11,969 bases of DNA from CAZUXE01 sp964624585 (GTDB taxonomy: Bacteria; Hydrothermota; Tepidihabitantia; B3-TA06). Positions 1-6,655 of the stretch are shown in pieces. How positions within the stretch are numbered: position 1 is the first letter of the stretch; every line of letters begins with the position of its first letter. The DNA is taken from positions 1 through 11,969 of the forward strand of contig CAZUXE010000049.1 in NCBI GenBank assembly GCA_964624585.1, written 5' to 3'. The notes below the pieces were generated by a model that was given only the letters and a program-made list of their open reading frames with translations, made no database searches and was not told the DNA's origin. The position numbers and the translations under genes are program-made.

Positions 1-6
1 CGGTGT

Positions 7-14
7 GTTACGGG
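7..14 (-). repeat. Reverse copy of the CCCGTAAC octamer at the window edge
   Basis: Read on the minus strand, positions 14 to 1 give CCCGTAACACACCG. This matches CCCGTAACACTCCG at 11887-11900 in 13 of 14 bases. The element may continue beyond the left edge of the window. No gene was recognised in positions 1-83. Confidence 0.55.
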
Positions 15-83
15 TGGGATATTCCAGACAGCTTTTCTGAAGTACTCCGCTAGTAAATTTCCAAAGCGCCTGCAGTTGGAGTC

Positions 84-111
84 TTGACAACTACTTATAA
101 AGGAGTAAGAT
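84..111 (+). promoter_or_regulatory. Sigma-70 type promoter for the 237-1844 unit
   Basis: A perfect -35 box TTGACA (84-89) is followed after 16 bp by TAAGAT (106-111), a 4/6 match to TATAAT. Transcription would start near 118, giving a leader of about 120 nt before the small ORF at 237. The leader contains the palindrome GAGCGCTC (157-164) and two copies of GCGCTCA; their role is unknown. This is pattern recognition only, and the -10 box is imperfect. Confidence 0.55.
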
Positions 112-236
112 AGAAATATTGCGCTCAGCATGGCGCTGCGTGTCGCCTCAATTTTGGAGCGCTCAATTGTCCGTTAAGTTAGTTAATAAATTATGGGTAA
201 GATAAATAGCCTAAACTTCAGGGGACGGTAACGCTG

Positions 237-356
237 ATGGGTAGACGAAAATTCTTTCACCGGCGCTCTCACCGTATACCCTATAAATTAATTTGGGGTT
301 TAATTGTTGTCGTATTGGTATTGACGATAATTCTGGTTTTTCGGCTTTTTAATTGA
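237..356 (+). CDS. 39-residue single-span membrane protein (hypothetical)
   Basis: The ORF encodes 39 residues. The N-terminus is strongly basic (MGRRKFFHRRSHRIPYK, about residues 1-17). One uninterrupted hydrophobic segment of about 17-20 residues follows (IWGLIVVVLVLTIILVF, about 19-35), and the protein ends RLFN. By the positive-inside rule the basic end should stay in the cytoplasm. A purine-rich stretch, AGGGGA, lies about 11 nt upstream of the ATG and makes a modest ribosome site. It sits between the promoter at 84-111 and the membrane-protein gene at 408, on the same strand and 51 nt upstream, so co-transcription is likely. No family is recognised. It could be a subunit or partner of the next gene's product. 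The amino-acid composition argues for a real gene, but its small size limits certainty. Confidence 0.55.
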   Translation: MGRRKFFHRRSHRIPYKLIWGLIVVVLVLTIILVFRLFN

Positions 357-407
357 TGCCCATGTGTTCGGTTTTTAATAGTTGATGAAACAATAGGAGG
401 TTGGAGA

Positions 408-1844
408 ATGACTAAACTCCATTTCAACTTTAAGGATATGTTCCGGGCATTCCGACTTGGCTTCTCCGCCAAAAAAATATGGGCGGCCTTTGTTGGGCTG
501 TTTTTTGCCTGGCTTGGTTATACCACACTTACCTATCTTGCCTATCTTTTGGCAGGCGCCCAATTCAGCCAGTTATGGGATGTTTTCCGTTTACTGCCCA
601 TACCCGGTGTTATGATACCAAACCTTGATCCCGCTGCCGCCCAAACCGCACAATGGGTTACGTTTGCATGGTGGAATTGGTTTATATGGGGCGCTGGGGT
701 TTTCTGGCTAACCTTGGTTGCTTTAGTGTCAGGCGTTGCCATATCTAAGCTTACCTACGAACAGCTGCGTGGCGACGAATTTTTTGAACTTAAAGATGCC
801 TGGAAAACAGGTATTCAAGGCGCCAAGGCATTATTCTTCACGCCTTTCATACTGGTAATTCTATTCGTTGTTTTATTTGTTGCCGGAATTTTCCTAGGGG
901 TTATCGGTAAAATTCGTTTTGTCGGTGAACTTATCGCTATCCCGCTTATAGTTTTTGGGCTTTTTGTTGCCCTCTTCATGGTGTTCATGGTGCTGGTTAC
1001 CTTCTTTTCTTTTACCATCAGTCCGGCCATTATTGGAAGCACCAAGAGCGATACCTTTGACAATTTGTTTGAAGTATTCTCATGCGTTAACGATCAACCT
1101 TGGCGTCTGATTTGGTATCAGTTCTTGCTTGTAATTTTCTCAGTGGTAGGAATGGCAGTTTTCGCCTTCTTCATTGTAAAGGGTTTTCAAATTGTCAAAA
1201 TTTCCATGGGTACAGTTATGAACAATTCCAAGCTATTCTTTTCCTACCAGCCCGTGTCAGGTGAGTCTGTGCAGAAGGTAGCCTATATTGGTCAAAAGTT
1301 GAACGCTATCTTCAACATAGCGGCCGGCAATATCAAGTTGACTGTACCAGATAGTATGAACTGGCTTAAGAATGCAGTGGTTTTCGTGAAAGATATTTCG
1401 GGTGCGGGTTCTCTTGTAACCTCTCCCGGTATCTTTGCCTCAGCCCCCAAGGGTGAAGTTCTTACTCCTGAAGTTATTGCAGCCGCTACCGGACATCTTG
1501 TTAACCTGTGGTCGGTAAAAGTAAGCGCCTTTATTCTTACTCTCATTTTCCAGGTAGCCATACTGGCTGTTTTAGGATATGGAATGTCTGTTTGGTTTTC
1601 CGGAAACACTATGGTTTATTTGATTTTGGTGAAAAAGAAGGATCAGAGAAACCTGCTTGAGATTCATGACGAAGAGATAGAAATACCTGAGAAACTTGAT
1701 ATTTCTACCGGAGATGATAAGAAAGAGGAATCTGCTGAATCTGAGAGCGTGAAAAAACCGGTTGAGAAGAAGACTAAGCCTAAAAAAACTGTTGCGAAAA
1801 AGACTACGACTAAGAAAAAAGCGACGCCTAAAAAGAAAAAGTAG
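408..1844 (+). CDS. Polytopic membrane protein with lysine-rich C-terminal tail (uncharacterised family)
   Basis: The product has 478 residues and the start is set by AGGAGG (395-400), 7 nt before the ATG. Hydrophobic segments lie at about residues 24-49, 88-113, 142-166, 172-202, 234-259 and 367-406. A less hydrophobic loop of about 105 residues (260-365) separates the last two. Two stretches, SPAIIGSTKSDTFDNLFEVF at 205-224 followed by NDQPWRLIWYQF, and the WFSGNTMVYLILVKKKDQ region at 396-413, resemble from memory a family of integral membrane proteins common in Planctomycetes and relatives. These typically read 'GTD.FDA..R..SYV..RPW...Y' and later 'YLLLR...D'; that family has no known function. 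The last 70 residues are hydrophilic: first acidic, then a Lys/Thr/Pro/Ala tail (about 448-478) like histone H1 or AlgP tails. The tail should be cytoplasmic and might bind nucleic acid or acidic lipid heads. An intrinsic terminator follows 18 nt after the stop. Confidence 0.85.
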   Translation: MTKLHFNFKDMFRAFRLGFSAKKIWAAFVGLFFAWLGYTTLTYLAYLLAGAQFSQLWDVFRLLPIPGVMIPNLDPAAAQTAQWVTFAWWNWFIWGAGVFWLTLVALVSGVAISKLTYEQLRGDEFFELKDAWKTGIQGAKALFFTPFILVILFVVLFVAGIFLGVIGKIRFVGELIAIPLIVFGLFVALFMVFMVLVTFFSFTISPAIIGSTKSDTFDNLFEVFSCVNDQPWRLIWYQFLLVIFSVVGMAVFAFFIVKGFQIVKISMGTVMNNSKLFFSYQPVSGESVQKVAYIGQKLNAIFNIAAGNIKLTVPDSMNWLKNAVVFVKDISGAGSLVTSPGIFASAPKGEVLTPEVIAAATGHLVNLWSVKVSAFILTLIFQVAILAVLGYGMSVWFSGNTMVYLILVKKKDQRNLLEIHDEEIEIPEKLDISTGDDKKEESAESESVKKPVEKKTKPKKTVAKKTTTKKKATPKKKK

Positions 1845-1862
1845 ATATCTTAATGAACGTCC

Positions 1863-1890
1863 AAGGGCTGCCTTCAAGGCAGCCCTTTTT
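1863..1890 (+). terminator. Rho-independent terminator after the 408-1844 gene
   Basis: AAGGGCTGCC (1863-1872) pairs perfectly with GGCAGCCCTT (1878-1887) around a five-base loop, and the arms run into a T tract (1886-1890). It is the textbook form and ends the first transcription unit. On the reverse strand the stem is followed by TGGACGTTC rather than T residues, so it looks one-directional. Confidence 0.93.
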
Positions 1891-1924
1891 ACATATTCAC
1901 CACTACAACTCGTAACCGGCCAAC

Positions 1925-1953
1925 TTGACATCCCGTAACATGCTTCCTATAAT
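1925..1953 (+). promoter_or_regulatory. Perfect-consensus sigma-70 promoter for the 2032-4628 operon
   Basis: TTGACA (1925-1930), a 17-bp spacer and TATAAT (1948-1953) match the consensus at all twelve positions with the optimal spacing. Transcription should start near 1960, giving a leader of about 70 nt with the Shine-Dalgarno at 2018-2025. The spacer contains CCCGTAAC (1932-1939), an octamer that recurs at both ends of the window and may be a protein-binding site. A promoter this strong would usually need a repressor or serve high constitutive expression. Confidence 0.88.
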
Positions 1954-2031
1954 CCTCCTTAATCATCGGGGAAGGTTAAAAAGGGGTGTTTGTAAAGTTG
2001 ATAGTTTGATCCTAACTTTAAGGAGAGAGAA

Positions 2032-3420
2032 ATGTTCAAATGGATCGATGATACATTTATTAAACCCGTTGAAAATTCAAAAGCCCCGTTGGGCCTGTTT
2101 ATCCTTTTATCAATGGGTTACATAGCTGTTCGCAATTTACTTGAAGGTACTTTTGAAGCCCTGCATATTCTTGGCCTATCTACAATCACTTTGAATGGTC
2201 TTGAAGAGGTTTTCTTGCATCTCAATTTTGCATGGATGTTTATGTTCATGACAGCAATAATTCTTATTCATTTTGTTACCGGACACGATATACGCAAAAT
2301 TACGAAAGTTGTTTTAACATACTCGTTTTTAATAATTCTTCCGCCAATTATCGATTCACTATTTCGTGCAGGCGGTTTCTATCTTTTTTACCCCACGGAT
2401 ATAAATACCATTGTAACAGTATTTAAGGCTGCACTACGACCTTGGTTAATATTCCAGAAATGGCAGGGCGCTAACGTGCCTTATGGTTCCAGTCCAGGTA
2501 TGGTTATTGAAGGCTATCTGGGTTTAATTATGGTCATTACATATATCGCCCGACGTACCAAGCCTTTGAGTAGGAAAATATTTGCAATAGTTATTTCGCC
2601 GCTGATACTTACCCTTTCTCTCGGGATTGCCGGTACCTCAGGAATATTCCACATGCTCGCTTCCCGACTTATTCCGCATGATCCAGTAAGTGGAATGACA
2701 ATTTTCTTTACAGGCGGACTCGTAGGTTCGGTTGCTCGCAAAAACGCATTAATTCTTCTTTTTCCCTTTGTTCTAGTCTTTTTTCTAGGAATCTGGTTGT
2801 ACAATAAAGAAAAAACCCGAAAACTTATACGTTCGCTAAATCCATTAACGCTTACTCTTACAGCGCTTGCAACTGTGGCAGGGTTCTTTTTTGCATGGAT
2901 GGGTCTTAAAGATATCCTAATAGGCGTACCGCGCAACCCCTTTGATTATTTAGCCTTGCTTGGATTTATTATCTTTGGAATATTTACAGCTGCGCTTAAG
3001 ATTTTTGCAGGAAAAGCCGCTGACGAATCGCTTGATGAAGCATCGCGTAAAACATTTAAGCGTGGCGCTATAGGGGCATTTGTGTTTGCCGGGGTCTTCA
3101 TTTGGTCGTTGGGTTATGCGCCTTTGTTCATTTGGGTTGTAGCCTTAGCGCTGATGATGGTAATAGAGCTTCCACCCCTGCGCCTGAAACGTTTTCTTTT
3201 GCCATCGGCCATTTCCAACGCTATGTTTATTCTGGTTCTCGTAATATGCGGATACTCTATTTTCACTACAAACCGAACCATGAACGTATTCCCGTGGCAA
3301 ATAGCGCTTGCAGTGTTCGCAGTAATGACCGTTGTTTTTCTGGGAATTGATTTCATAAAGCGTCTTCCCGCCTCTACCGAGCGAAAATCCATCGGAGTAG
3401 GAGAAGCGGAGGAATCATGA
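2032..3420 (+). CDS. Polytopic membrane protein, 11-12 spans, function unknown
   Basis: The product has 462 residues and the start follows TTAAGGAG (2018-2025) by 6 nt. Hydrophobic segments lie at about residues 19-36, 64-83, 91-110, 155-173, 182-208, 238-257, 272-292, 306-326, 346-379 (long enough for two), 393-412 and 423-440. The short charged loop 327-345 (KAADESLDEASRKTFKR) and the tail (about 446-462) are the main hydrophilic parts. I looked for the NxxxD or DxxxD motifs of UbiA-type prenyltransferases, for transporter signatures and for GT-C type acidic loop motifs, and saw none. The family is therefore not recognised. The gene overlaps the next by ATGA, so it is translationally coupled to a membrane-anchored TPR protein, suggesting the two products work together in the cytoplasmic membrane. 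It is preceded by a perfect-consensus promoter. Confidence 0.85.
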   Translation: MFKWIDDTFIKPVENSKAPLGLFILLSMGYIAVRNLLEGTFEALHILGLSTITLNGLEEVFLHLNFAWMFMFMTAIILIHFVTGHDIRKITKVVLTYSFLIILPPIIDSLFRAGGFYLFYPTDINTIVTVFKAALRPWLIFQKWQGANVPYGSSPGMVIEGYLGLIMVITYIARRTKPLSRKIFAIVISPLILTLSLGIAGTSGIFHMLASRLIPHDPVSGMTIFFTGGLVGSVARKNALILLFPFVLVFFLGIWLYNKEKTRKLIRSLNPLTLTLTALATVAGFFFAWMGLKDILIGVPRNPFDYLALLGFIIFGIFTAALKIFAGKAADESLDEASRKTFKRGAIGAFVFAGVFIWSLGYAPLFIWVVALALMMVIELPPLRLKRFLLPSAISNAMFILVLVICGYSIFTTNRTMNVFPWQIALAVFAVMTVVFLGIDFIKRLPASTERKSIGVGEAEES

Positions 3421-4628
3421 GTCAGTCGCGCGCGTTTTTTGAACCTATTCGTCTTCTTGTTGCCGCAATACTGGCTGTAGTAATAATTCTGGCGCCTCCC
3501 TTGCTCTTGAGTATACCTTTTTTGTTCTACTTCACTCCTGCTTTGGGAATTTTAGCCGCCCTCGGTGTTATTTTTAGTAAAAGATTCCTGCTGCTTTTGA
3601 CAGCCTGTTTGGCATTGATAGTTTTTCTAATAGCAGGTTTCAGTCATCCTATCGGCTTGTCGGATACGCAGAAAGGAAAACTTGCCGCCATGGGTGAATT
3701 CATAAGCGCTGAGGTCTTCTTCGAACGCGGGCAGCATGACCTTGCCGTAGAGCATTATCAAAATGCTTACAGGCAGGGCATTAAGAACACATGGCTGGAT
3801 TTTCAACAAGGACGCTGCTACCTTCACCTTAATCAGACAGGCCTTGCAAAAGAGATATTTAAACATTTAATGGATTCGCCCGATAAGTTTCCCTTGGAAA
3901 TGTCTTTGACCAGCTATTCCTTTGCCTCAATGAAATCCATGGATTTTGAATCGGGAATTGCAGAATACAACAAAGCGATTAAGTATCATATTAAACCTGC
4001 GTCCGCCTACTATCAGTTAGGTATCTTCTATCGTAGAACGGATAATCAGGAAAAGGCGAAAGAGCTGATAACCAACGCTTATAAGCTGGGTTATGATCGT
4101 AGTTCATGCTCGTCTGTTCTAGGTGGAATTGCCGAATCGCAACTTAATCACCAGGAAGCCGAAAACTACTACCGACGGGCAATAAAGGAAAATCATGAGA
4201 ACCTTACAGCCTACACTAAGCTGGGGAGCCTATTATTTAGGCTGGGACGCTATAGCGAGGCCGATGAGGTTTTAACCGAAGGGGTTGAGATACTTTCATG
4301 GATTCTGACCAACAACCATCGTGAGGCGGCCATGCTTCTTAACAATTTAGGCTTCGTGCGGGCCCAAATTGGAATGAACCAAAGGGATGATTCCTATATT
4401 CAGTCGGCAATAGTCGCCTATCAAGGGGCGATGGGCACGGATCCCAGATTCATGGATGCCTACGTTAACCTTGCGGATTTGTTTATAAAACAAGGTAATT
4501 ATGCGGCTGCTGAAAAGGTTCTACTGGACGCTTTACGTGTGGAACCGAACAACACCTCAGCGCGTATGTTGTATCAAAAAATGCTTGTCGATTTGGGAAT
4601 TACAACAGATACCACAACGCAGCAGTGA
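3417..4628 (+). CDS. Membrane-anchored tetratricopeptide repeat (TPR) protein
   Basis: The product has 403 residues. Two or three hydrophobic segments near the N-terminus (about 11-33, 35-53 and 57-75) anchor a soluble domain built of TPR units. The likely repeats are at about 93-126, 127-160, 161-194, 195-228, 230-263, 264-297, 304-345 (with an insertion of about eight residues) and 347-380. The clearest, such as 'AYYQLGIFYRRTDNQEKAKE' and 'AYVNLADLFIKQGNYAAAEK', show the usual W/Y-LG-Y-A-A pattern; the second and third are degenerate. TPR arrays are protein-interaction scaffolds, so this is probably an assembly or tethering partner of the preceding membrane protein, whose stop codon it overlaps (ATGA). 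A purine-rich GGAGGAATC just upstream serves as its ribosome site. The C-terminus ends in a short Thr/Gln tail (TTDTTTQQ). The orientation of the TPR domain across the membrane cannot be settled from sequence. Confidence 0.88.
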   Translation: MSQSRAFFEPIRLLVAAILAVVIILAPPLLLSIPFLFYFTPALGILAALGVIFSKRFLLLLTACLALIVFLIAGFSHPIGLSDTQKGKLAAMGEFISAEVFFERGQHDLAVEHYQNAYRQGIKNTWLDFQQGRCYLHLNQTGLAKEIFKHLMDSPDKFPLEMSLTSYSFASMKSMDFESGIAEYNKAIKYHIKPASAYYQLGIFYRRTDNQEKAKELITNAYKLGYDRSSCSSVLGGIAESQLNHQEAENYYRRAIKENHENLTAYTKLGSLLFRLGRYSEADEVLTEGVEILSWILTNNHREAAMLLNNLGFVRAQIGMNQRDDSYIQSAIVAYQGAMGTDPRFMDAYVNLADLFIKQGNYAAAEKVLLDALRVEPNNTSARMLYQKMLVDLGITTDTTTQQ

Positions 4629-4686
4629 AGTCTGCTACACTGTAGCAGCAAGGTCTGCAACAATACTGTAGCAGTAAAGTCTGCAA
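4622..4686 (+). repeat. Short imperfect direct repeats at the 3' end of the TPR gene
   Basis: Two 22-nt units, 4639-4660 and 4665-4686, differ at only two positions and lie 26 bp apart. Their core is TGTAGCAG followed by GTCTGCAA. A third, shorter version (GCAGTGAAGTCTGC, 4622-4635) spans the TPR stop codon. The sequence TGCTAC-act-GTAGCA (4633-4647) can also fold as a small hairpin. There is no T tract after it, so it is not a standard terminator. Confidence 0.7.
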
Positions 4687-4787
4687 AATATATAAGAACG
4701 ATAAGATACGCATCCTGCAGAGTCAAGCTTTGGGTTTTTTGCAGAGCTTTTCCTGCAGTTAACTCAACCTTTAGGATAAAAAACAGT

Positions 4788-4806
4788 AAATTTCAGTCTG
4801 AAATTT
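4788..4806. terminator. Possible bidirectional terminator hairpin
   Basis: AAATTTCAG and CTGAAATTT form a perfect 9-bp inverted repeat around a single base, so the real loop would consume one or two inner pairs. On the plus strand the stem runs into TTCTT. On the minus strand it is followed after four bases by a run of six T. It sits between convergent genes, where a shared terminator is expected. The stem is A/T-rich and weak, so this is tentative. Confidence 0.4.
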
Positions 4807-4878
4807 TCTTACGAGCGATTTTTTCTCAATAAGTAGCTCAACCCCTATCCTTAAATGTCGCAAAAAAAACACAAAGTT

Positions 4879-4893
4879 TAGCAAGTATTTCCC
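4879..4893 (+). repeat. Left copy of TAGCAAGT-R-TTTCCC flanking the radical SAM unit
   Basis: TAGCAAGTATTTCCC here and TAGCAAGTGTTTCCC at 6702-6716 match at 14 of 15 bases in the same orientation. Both are preceded a few bases upstream by ACAAA. They bracket the only minus-strand transcription unit of the window. They could be footprints of an insertion or merely a shared intergenic motif. Confidence 0.45.
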
Positions 4894-4952
4894 TTAAGTA
4901 CGGAATGAAGGCTAAGGGCGTATAGGCACGGGGCGCTTGTATACAAGAAGAC

Positions 4953-6440
4953 CTAGGAAATTTTTGTCTTTGAAGAAGCCGCTGTTATTTTCGGTTTCCC
5001 GCCATCCACACTTTGAACAGCAGCCAAAGTGTCCTTGCTCAAACTCTTCGGGGACGACTTATCTTCTCTTTTATCCTTGGCATTTGGCGGAGTTATAGGC
5101 ATTTTGCGTTCATTAGTAAACGCTGATAAAATAGGGGTTTTTATTAAATCTTTCCATATAAAACCAAAGCCATGACGGCGGAAGCGCTCTTTAATTAAAC
5201 GTAAAAAGTTCTTACCGTAGATTATCTTTGGATCGTTAAGCACAGCGAGAGCCGTTCTTAACAAATAATTCATCGCTTTAGGAGATATGTGGGGGTGATT
5301 CCAAACCAGATGCTTGGCGTCATAATGTCTATAAACCTTATCAAAAATTCCATACTTACTTTCAAGCTCGTCCCAAAGTACAGTTTGGGGAAAGGGAGTA
5401 ATTATATTCACCTGATGGGCATCAAAACCAATTCGTTTAAGTCTGCCGATATCTTCTATAGTTTCCTGTAAATTCAGGTTCTGGTAGCCAATCATATAAG
5501 TAGCTAGCGTATACATATCAGGTTTTTCAGATACCCTGCGGACAAATTCTTTGGTAACATCAAGCGTTTGGCTTTTATGCACACCGTCAAGGGCCTTCTG
5601 GCTCATCGACTCCACACCTATGACAAGAAAGCGTAGTCCTCGTTCGTACCAAACATCAAGATTGTGCAAAAAAAGCGCCATTCGCGATTGCGACCACCAT
5701 CTTAATTTATATTTAGCCAAAAGACGAGTAATAATATCAGCCCTTTTAGGATTTAGTCCAAACAATTCATCAATAATGAACACGTCCGATATACCTATTT
5801 TCGCATAGTAGGCAAGAACTTCTTCAATTGAATCCATATTTATGGATGGTTTTGCTTTTGTAAAAACAGGGGTTTGACAAAATGTGCATTTATATGGACA
5901 GCCGTGTTGGGTGTAAATAAAACCCATGTGGAAATGAGGTATATTACCCGGGAGGAAAGTCATAGGCCACGATATTGTTGGATGTAGAATATCTTCCACC
6001 CTTTTACCGAATGCTTGCGCTATCAGGTCCTCCGAGGCTCCAAGAAAAACCCTGTCTACAATTTTAGGAATAGCAGAATCCAAGGCGCCATATCCTCCTG
6101 CCCAGAGTTCCTTTACTCCCTGCTTGCGGGCTTCATCAGCCATTTGCATAATCTCTGCTATCTGGTTTTGAAATAAGGAAAAACCTACTACATCCCAGCC
6201 TTCCTTTAATTTGTCCAAATACTCTTCCCATGTAGGAAATTCAAGTATTTCAAGCCCTGGAATATTGCGTTTAAGGAATCGTAACCCGGGAGCCGCTTTT
6301 CTTGTAAGGGCTACTCGTGGTAGGGTGTAAACATTTCCGCCTATGTACTCCAAATAATCGTTGGGAAATCTTCTGTAAGTTGTACACAGTAAAATCCGTG
6401 GATTGGTTGTGGGCTGTTTCCCTTTATTAAATTGATTCAT
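4953..6440 (-). CDS. Radical SAM protein of the cobalamin-binding-domain type
   Basis: The product has 495 residues. The radical SAM cluster motif CxxxCxxC is explicit at C181, C185 and C188 (HGCPYKCTFCQTP); these cysteines bind a 4Fe-4S cluster that cleaves S-adenosylmethionine. The region after it follows the family: IDELFG (about 223-228) for the second strand, WWSQSRM, and VIGVES (about 271-276). Residues about 14-170 look like the Rossmann-type B12-binding domain of this superfamily (WDVVGFSLF, ELWAGGYGA), but the cobalamin-ligating DxHxxG motif is not seen, so B12 may not be bound base-off. The last 50 or so residues are a Ser/Lys-rich, probably disordered tail, unusual for the family. 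Its substrate is unknown. The start has only AAAGG upstream and overlaps the stop of a 44-codon ORF by ATGA, so coupled translation is likely. Confidence 0.88.
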   Translation of the reverse strand: MNQFNKGKQPTTNPRILLCTTYRRFPNDYLEYIGGNVYTLPRVALTRKAAPGLRFLKRNIPGLEILEFPTWEEYLDKLKEGWDVVGFSLFQNQIAEIMQMADEARKQGVKELWAGGYGALDSAIPKIVDRVFLGASEDLIAQAFGKRVEDILHPTISWPMTFLPGNIPHFHMGFIYTQHGCPYKCTFCQTPVFTKAKPSINMDSIEEVLAYYAKIGISDVFIIDELFGLNPKRADIITRLLAKYKLRWWSQSRMALFLHNLDVWYERGLRFLVIGVESMSQKALDGVHKSQTLDVTKEFVRRVSEKPDMYTLATYMIGYQNLNLQETIEDIGRLKRIGFDAHQVNIITPFPQTVLWDELESKYGIFDKVYRHYDAKHLVWNHPHISPKAMNYLLRTALAVLNDPKIIYGKNFLRLIKERFRRHGFGFIWKDLIKTPILSAFTNERKMPITPPNAKDKREDKSSPKSLSKDTLAAVQSVDGGKPKITAASSKTKIS

Positions 6441-6571
6441 ACGGGTAGGCCTTTAGGCTTAGCTTGGAACACACAAATAAGTTCTCTATACGCCTCCTTG
6501 GTTAAGAAATTTTTCGCGTAAAAACACCCAATATCTATGCTCACCGCATTGTAAAATATAGTCGTAGGCAT
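6437..6571 (-). CDS. 44-residue small ORF translationally coupled to the radical SAM gene
   Basis: On the minus strand, AAAAGGAG (6586-6579) stands 7 nt before an ATG (6571-6569), an ideal ribosome site. The ORF runs 44 codons and its TGA overlaps the radical SAM ATG as ATGA. The peptide begins MPTTIFYNAV and ends QAKPKGLPV; it is mixed hydrophobic and basic, with two cysteines (C16 and C33), and matches no family I know. A 5-bp hairpin, CACTC-tcct-GAGTG on the plus strand (6587-6600), abuts the Shine-Dalgarno. The predicted start of transcription near 6620 leaves a 49-nt leader. It could be a small partner or precursor peptide, or a leader ORF that controls enzyme translation. The real radical SAM gene lacks a strong ribosome site of its own, which supports use of this ORF. 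Confidence 0.6.
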   Translation of the reverse strand: MPTTIFYNAVSIDIGCFYAKNFLTKEAYRELICVFQAKPKGLPV

Positions 6572-6627
6572 ATAGCAACTCCTTTTCACTCTCCTGAGTG
6601 TATCAAAATGGCAAATAGCCTATTGTA

Positions 6628-6655
6628 ATAATAATGGGCATATCTTGCTTGTCAA
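6628..6655 (-). promoter_or_regulatory. Sigma-70 promoter of the radical SAM unit
   Basis: Read on the minus strand, TTGACA (6655-6650) is followed after 16 bp by TATTAT (6633-6628), a 5/6 match. Transcription would begin near 6620 and produce a 49-nt leader for the 44-codon ORF. The -35 box lies inside the loop and right arm of the inverted repeat at 6639-6661, so a protein bound there would block RNA polymerase. Confidence 0.7.

Larger units (their letters stand above)
4629..4952. other. Convergent intergenic region without a gene
   Basis: This 324-nt stretch lies between two genes that point at each other. It holds the short repeats just after the TPR gene, an inverted repeat at 4788-4806, a weaker one (CCCTTA 4891-4896 with TAAGGG 4913-4918), a copy of the TAGCAAGT-R-TTTCCC motif (4879-4893) and a 12-bp palindrome CTTGTATACAAG (4936-4947) just past the minus-strand stop codon. 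No convincing ORF with a ribosome site was seen. Confidence 0.6.

Noticed and set aside
1..83. Open minus-strand frame at the left edge (possible end or start of a gene)
   Set aside because: Only about 30 codons before an in-frame stop at about position 93, no ribosome site, and it includes the CCCGTAAC repeat. It looks like intergenic DNA.
1955..2025. CTCCTTAA (1955-1962) complementary to the Shine-Dalgarno TTAAGGAG (2018-2025), a possible translation switch
   Set aside because: The predicted transcription start is near 1960, so most of the complementary octamer would not be in the mRNA.
1925..2125. 66-codon ORF overlapping the promoter and start of the 2032 gene
   Set aside because: It begins inside the -35 box, so it could not be translated from that promoter, and it is in a different frame from the strongly supported gene.
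2514..2936. 140-codon minus-strand ORF inside the 2032-3420 gene
   Set aside because: It is an antisense shadow. The plus-strand frame has a ribosome site, a promoter and consistent membrane spans.
4622..4686. Possible CRISPR array
   Set aside because: Only two to three short imperfect units with about 4-nt gaps, no spacers of uniform length and no cas genes.
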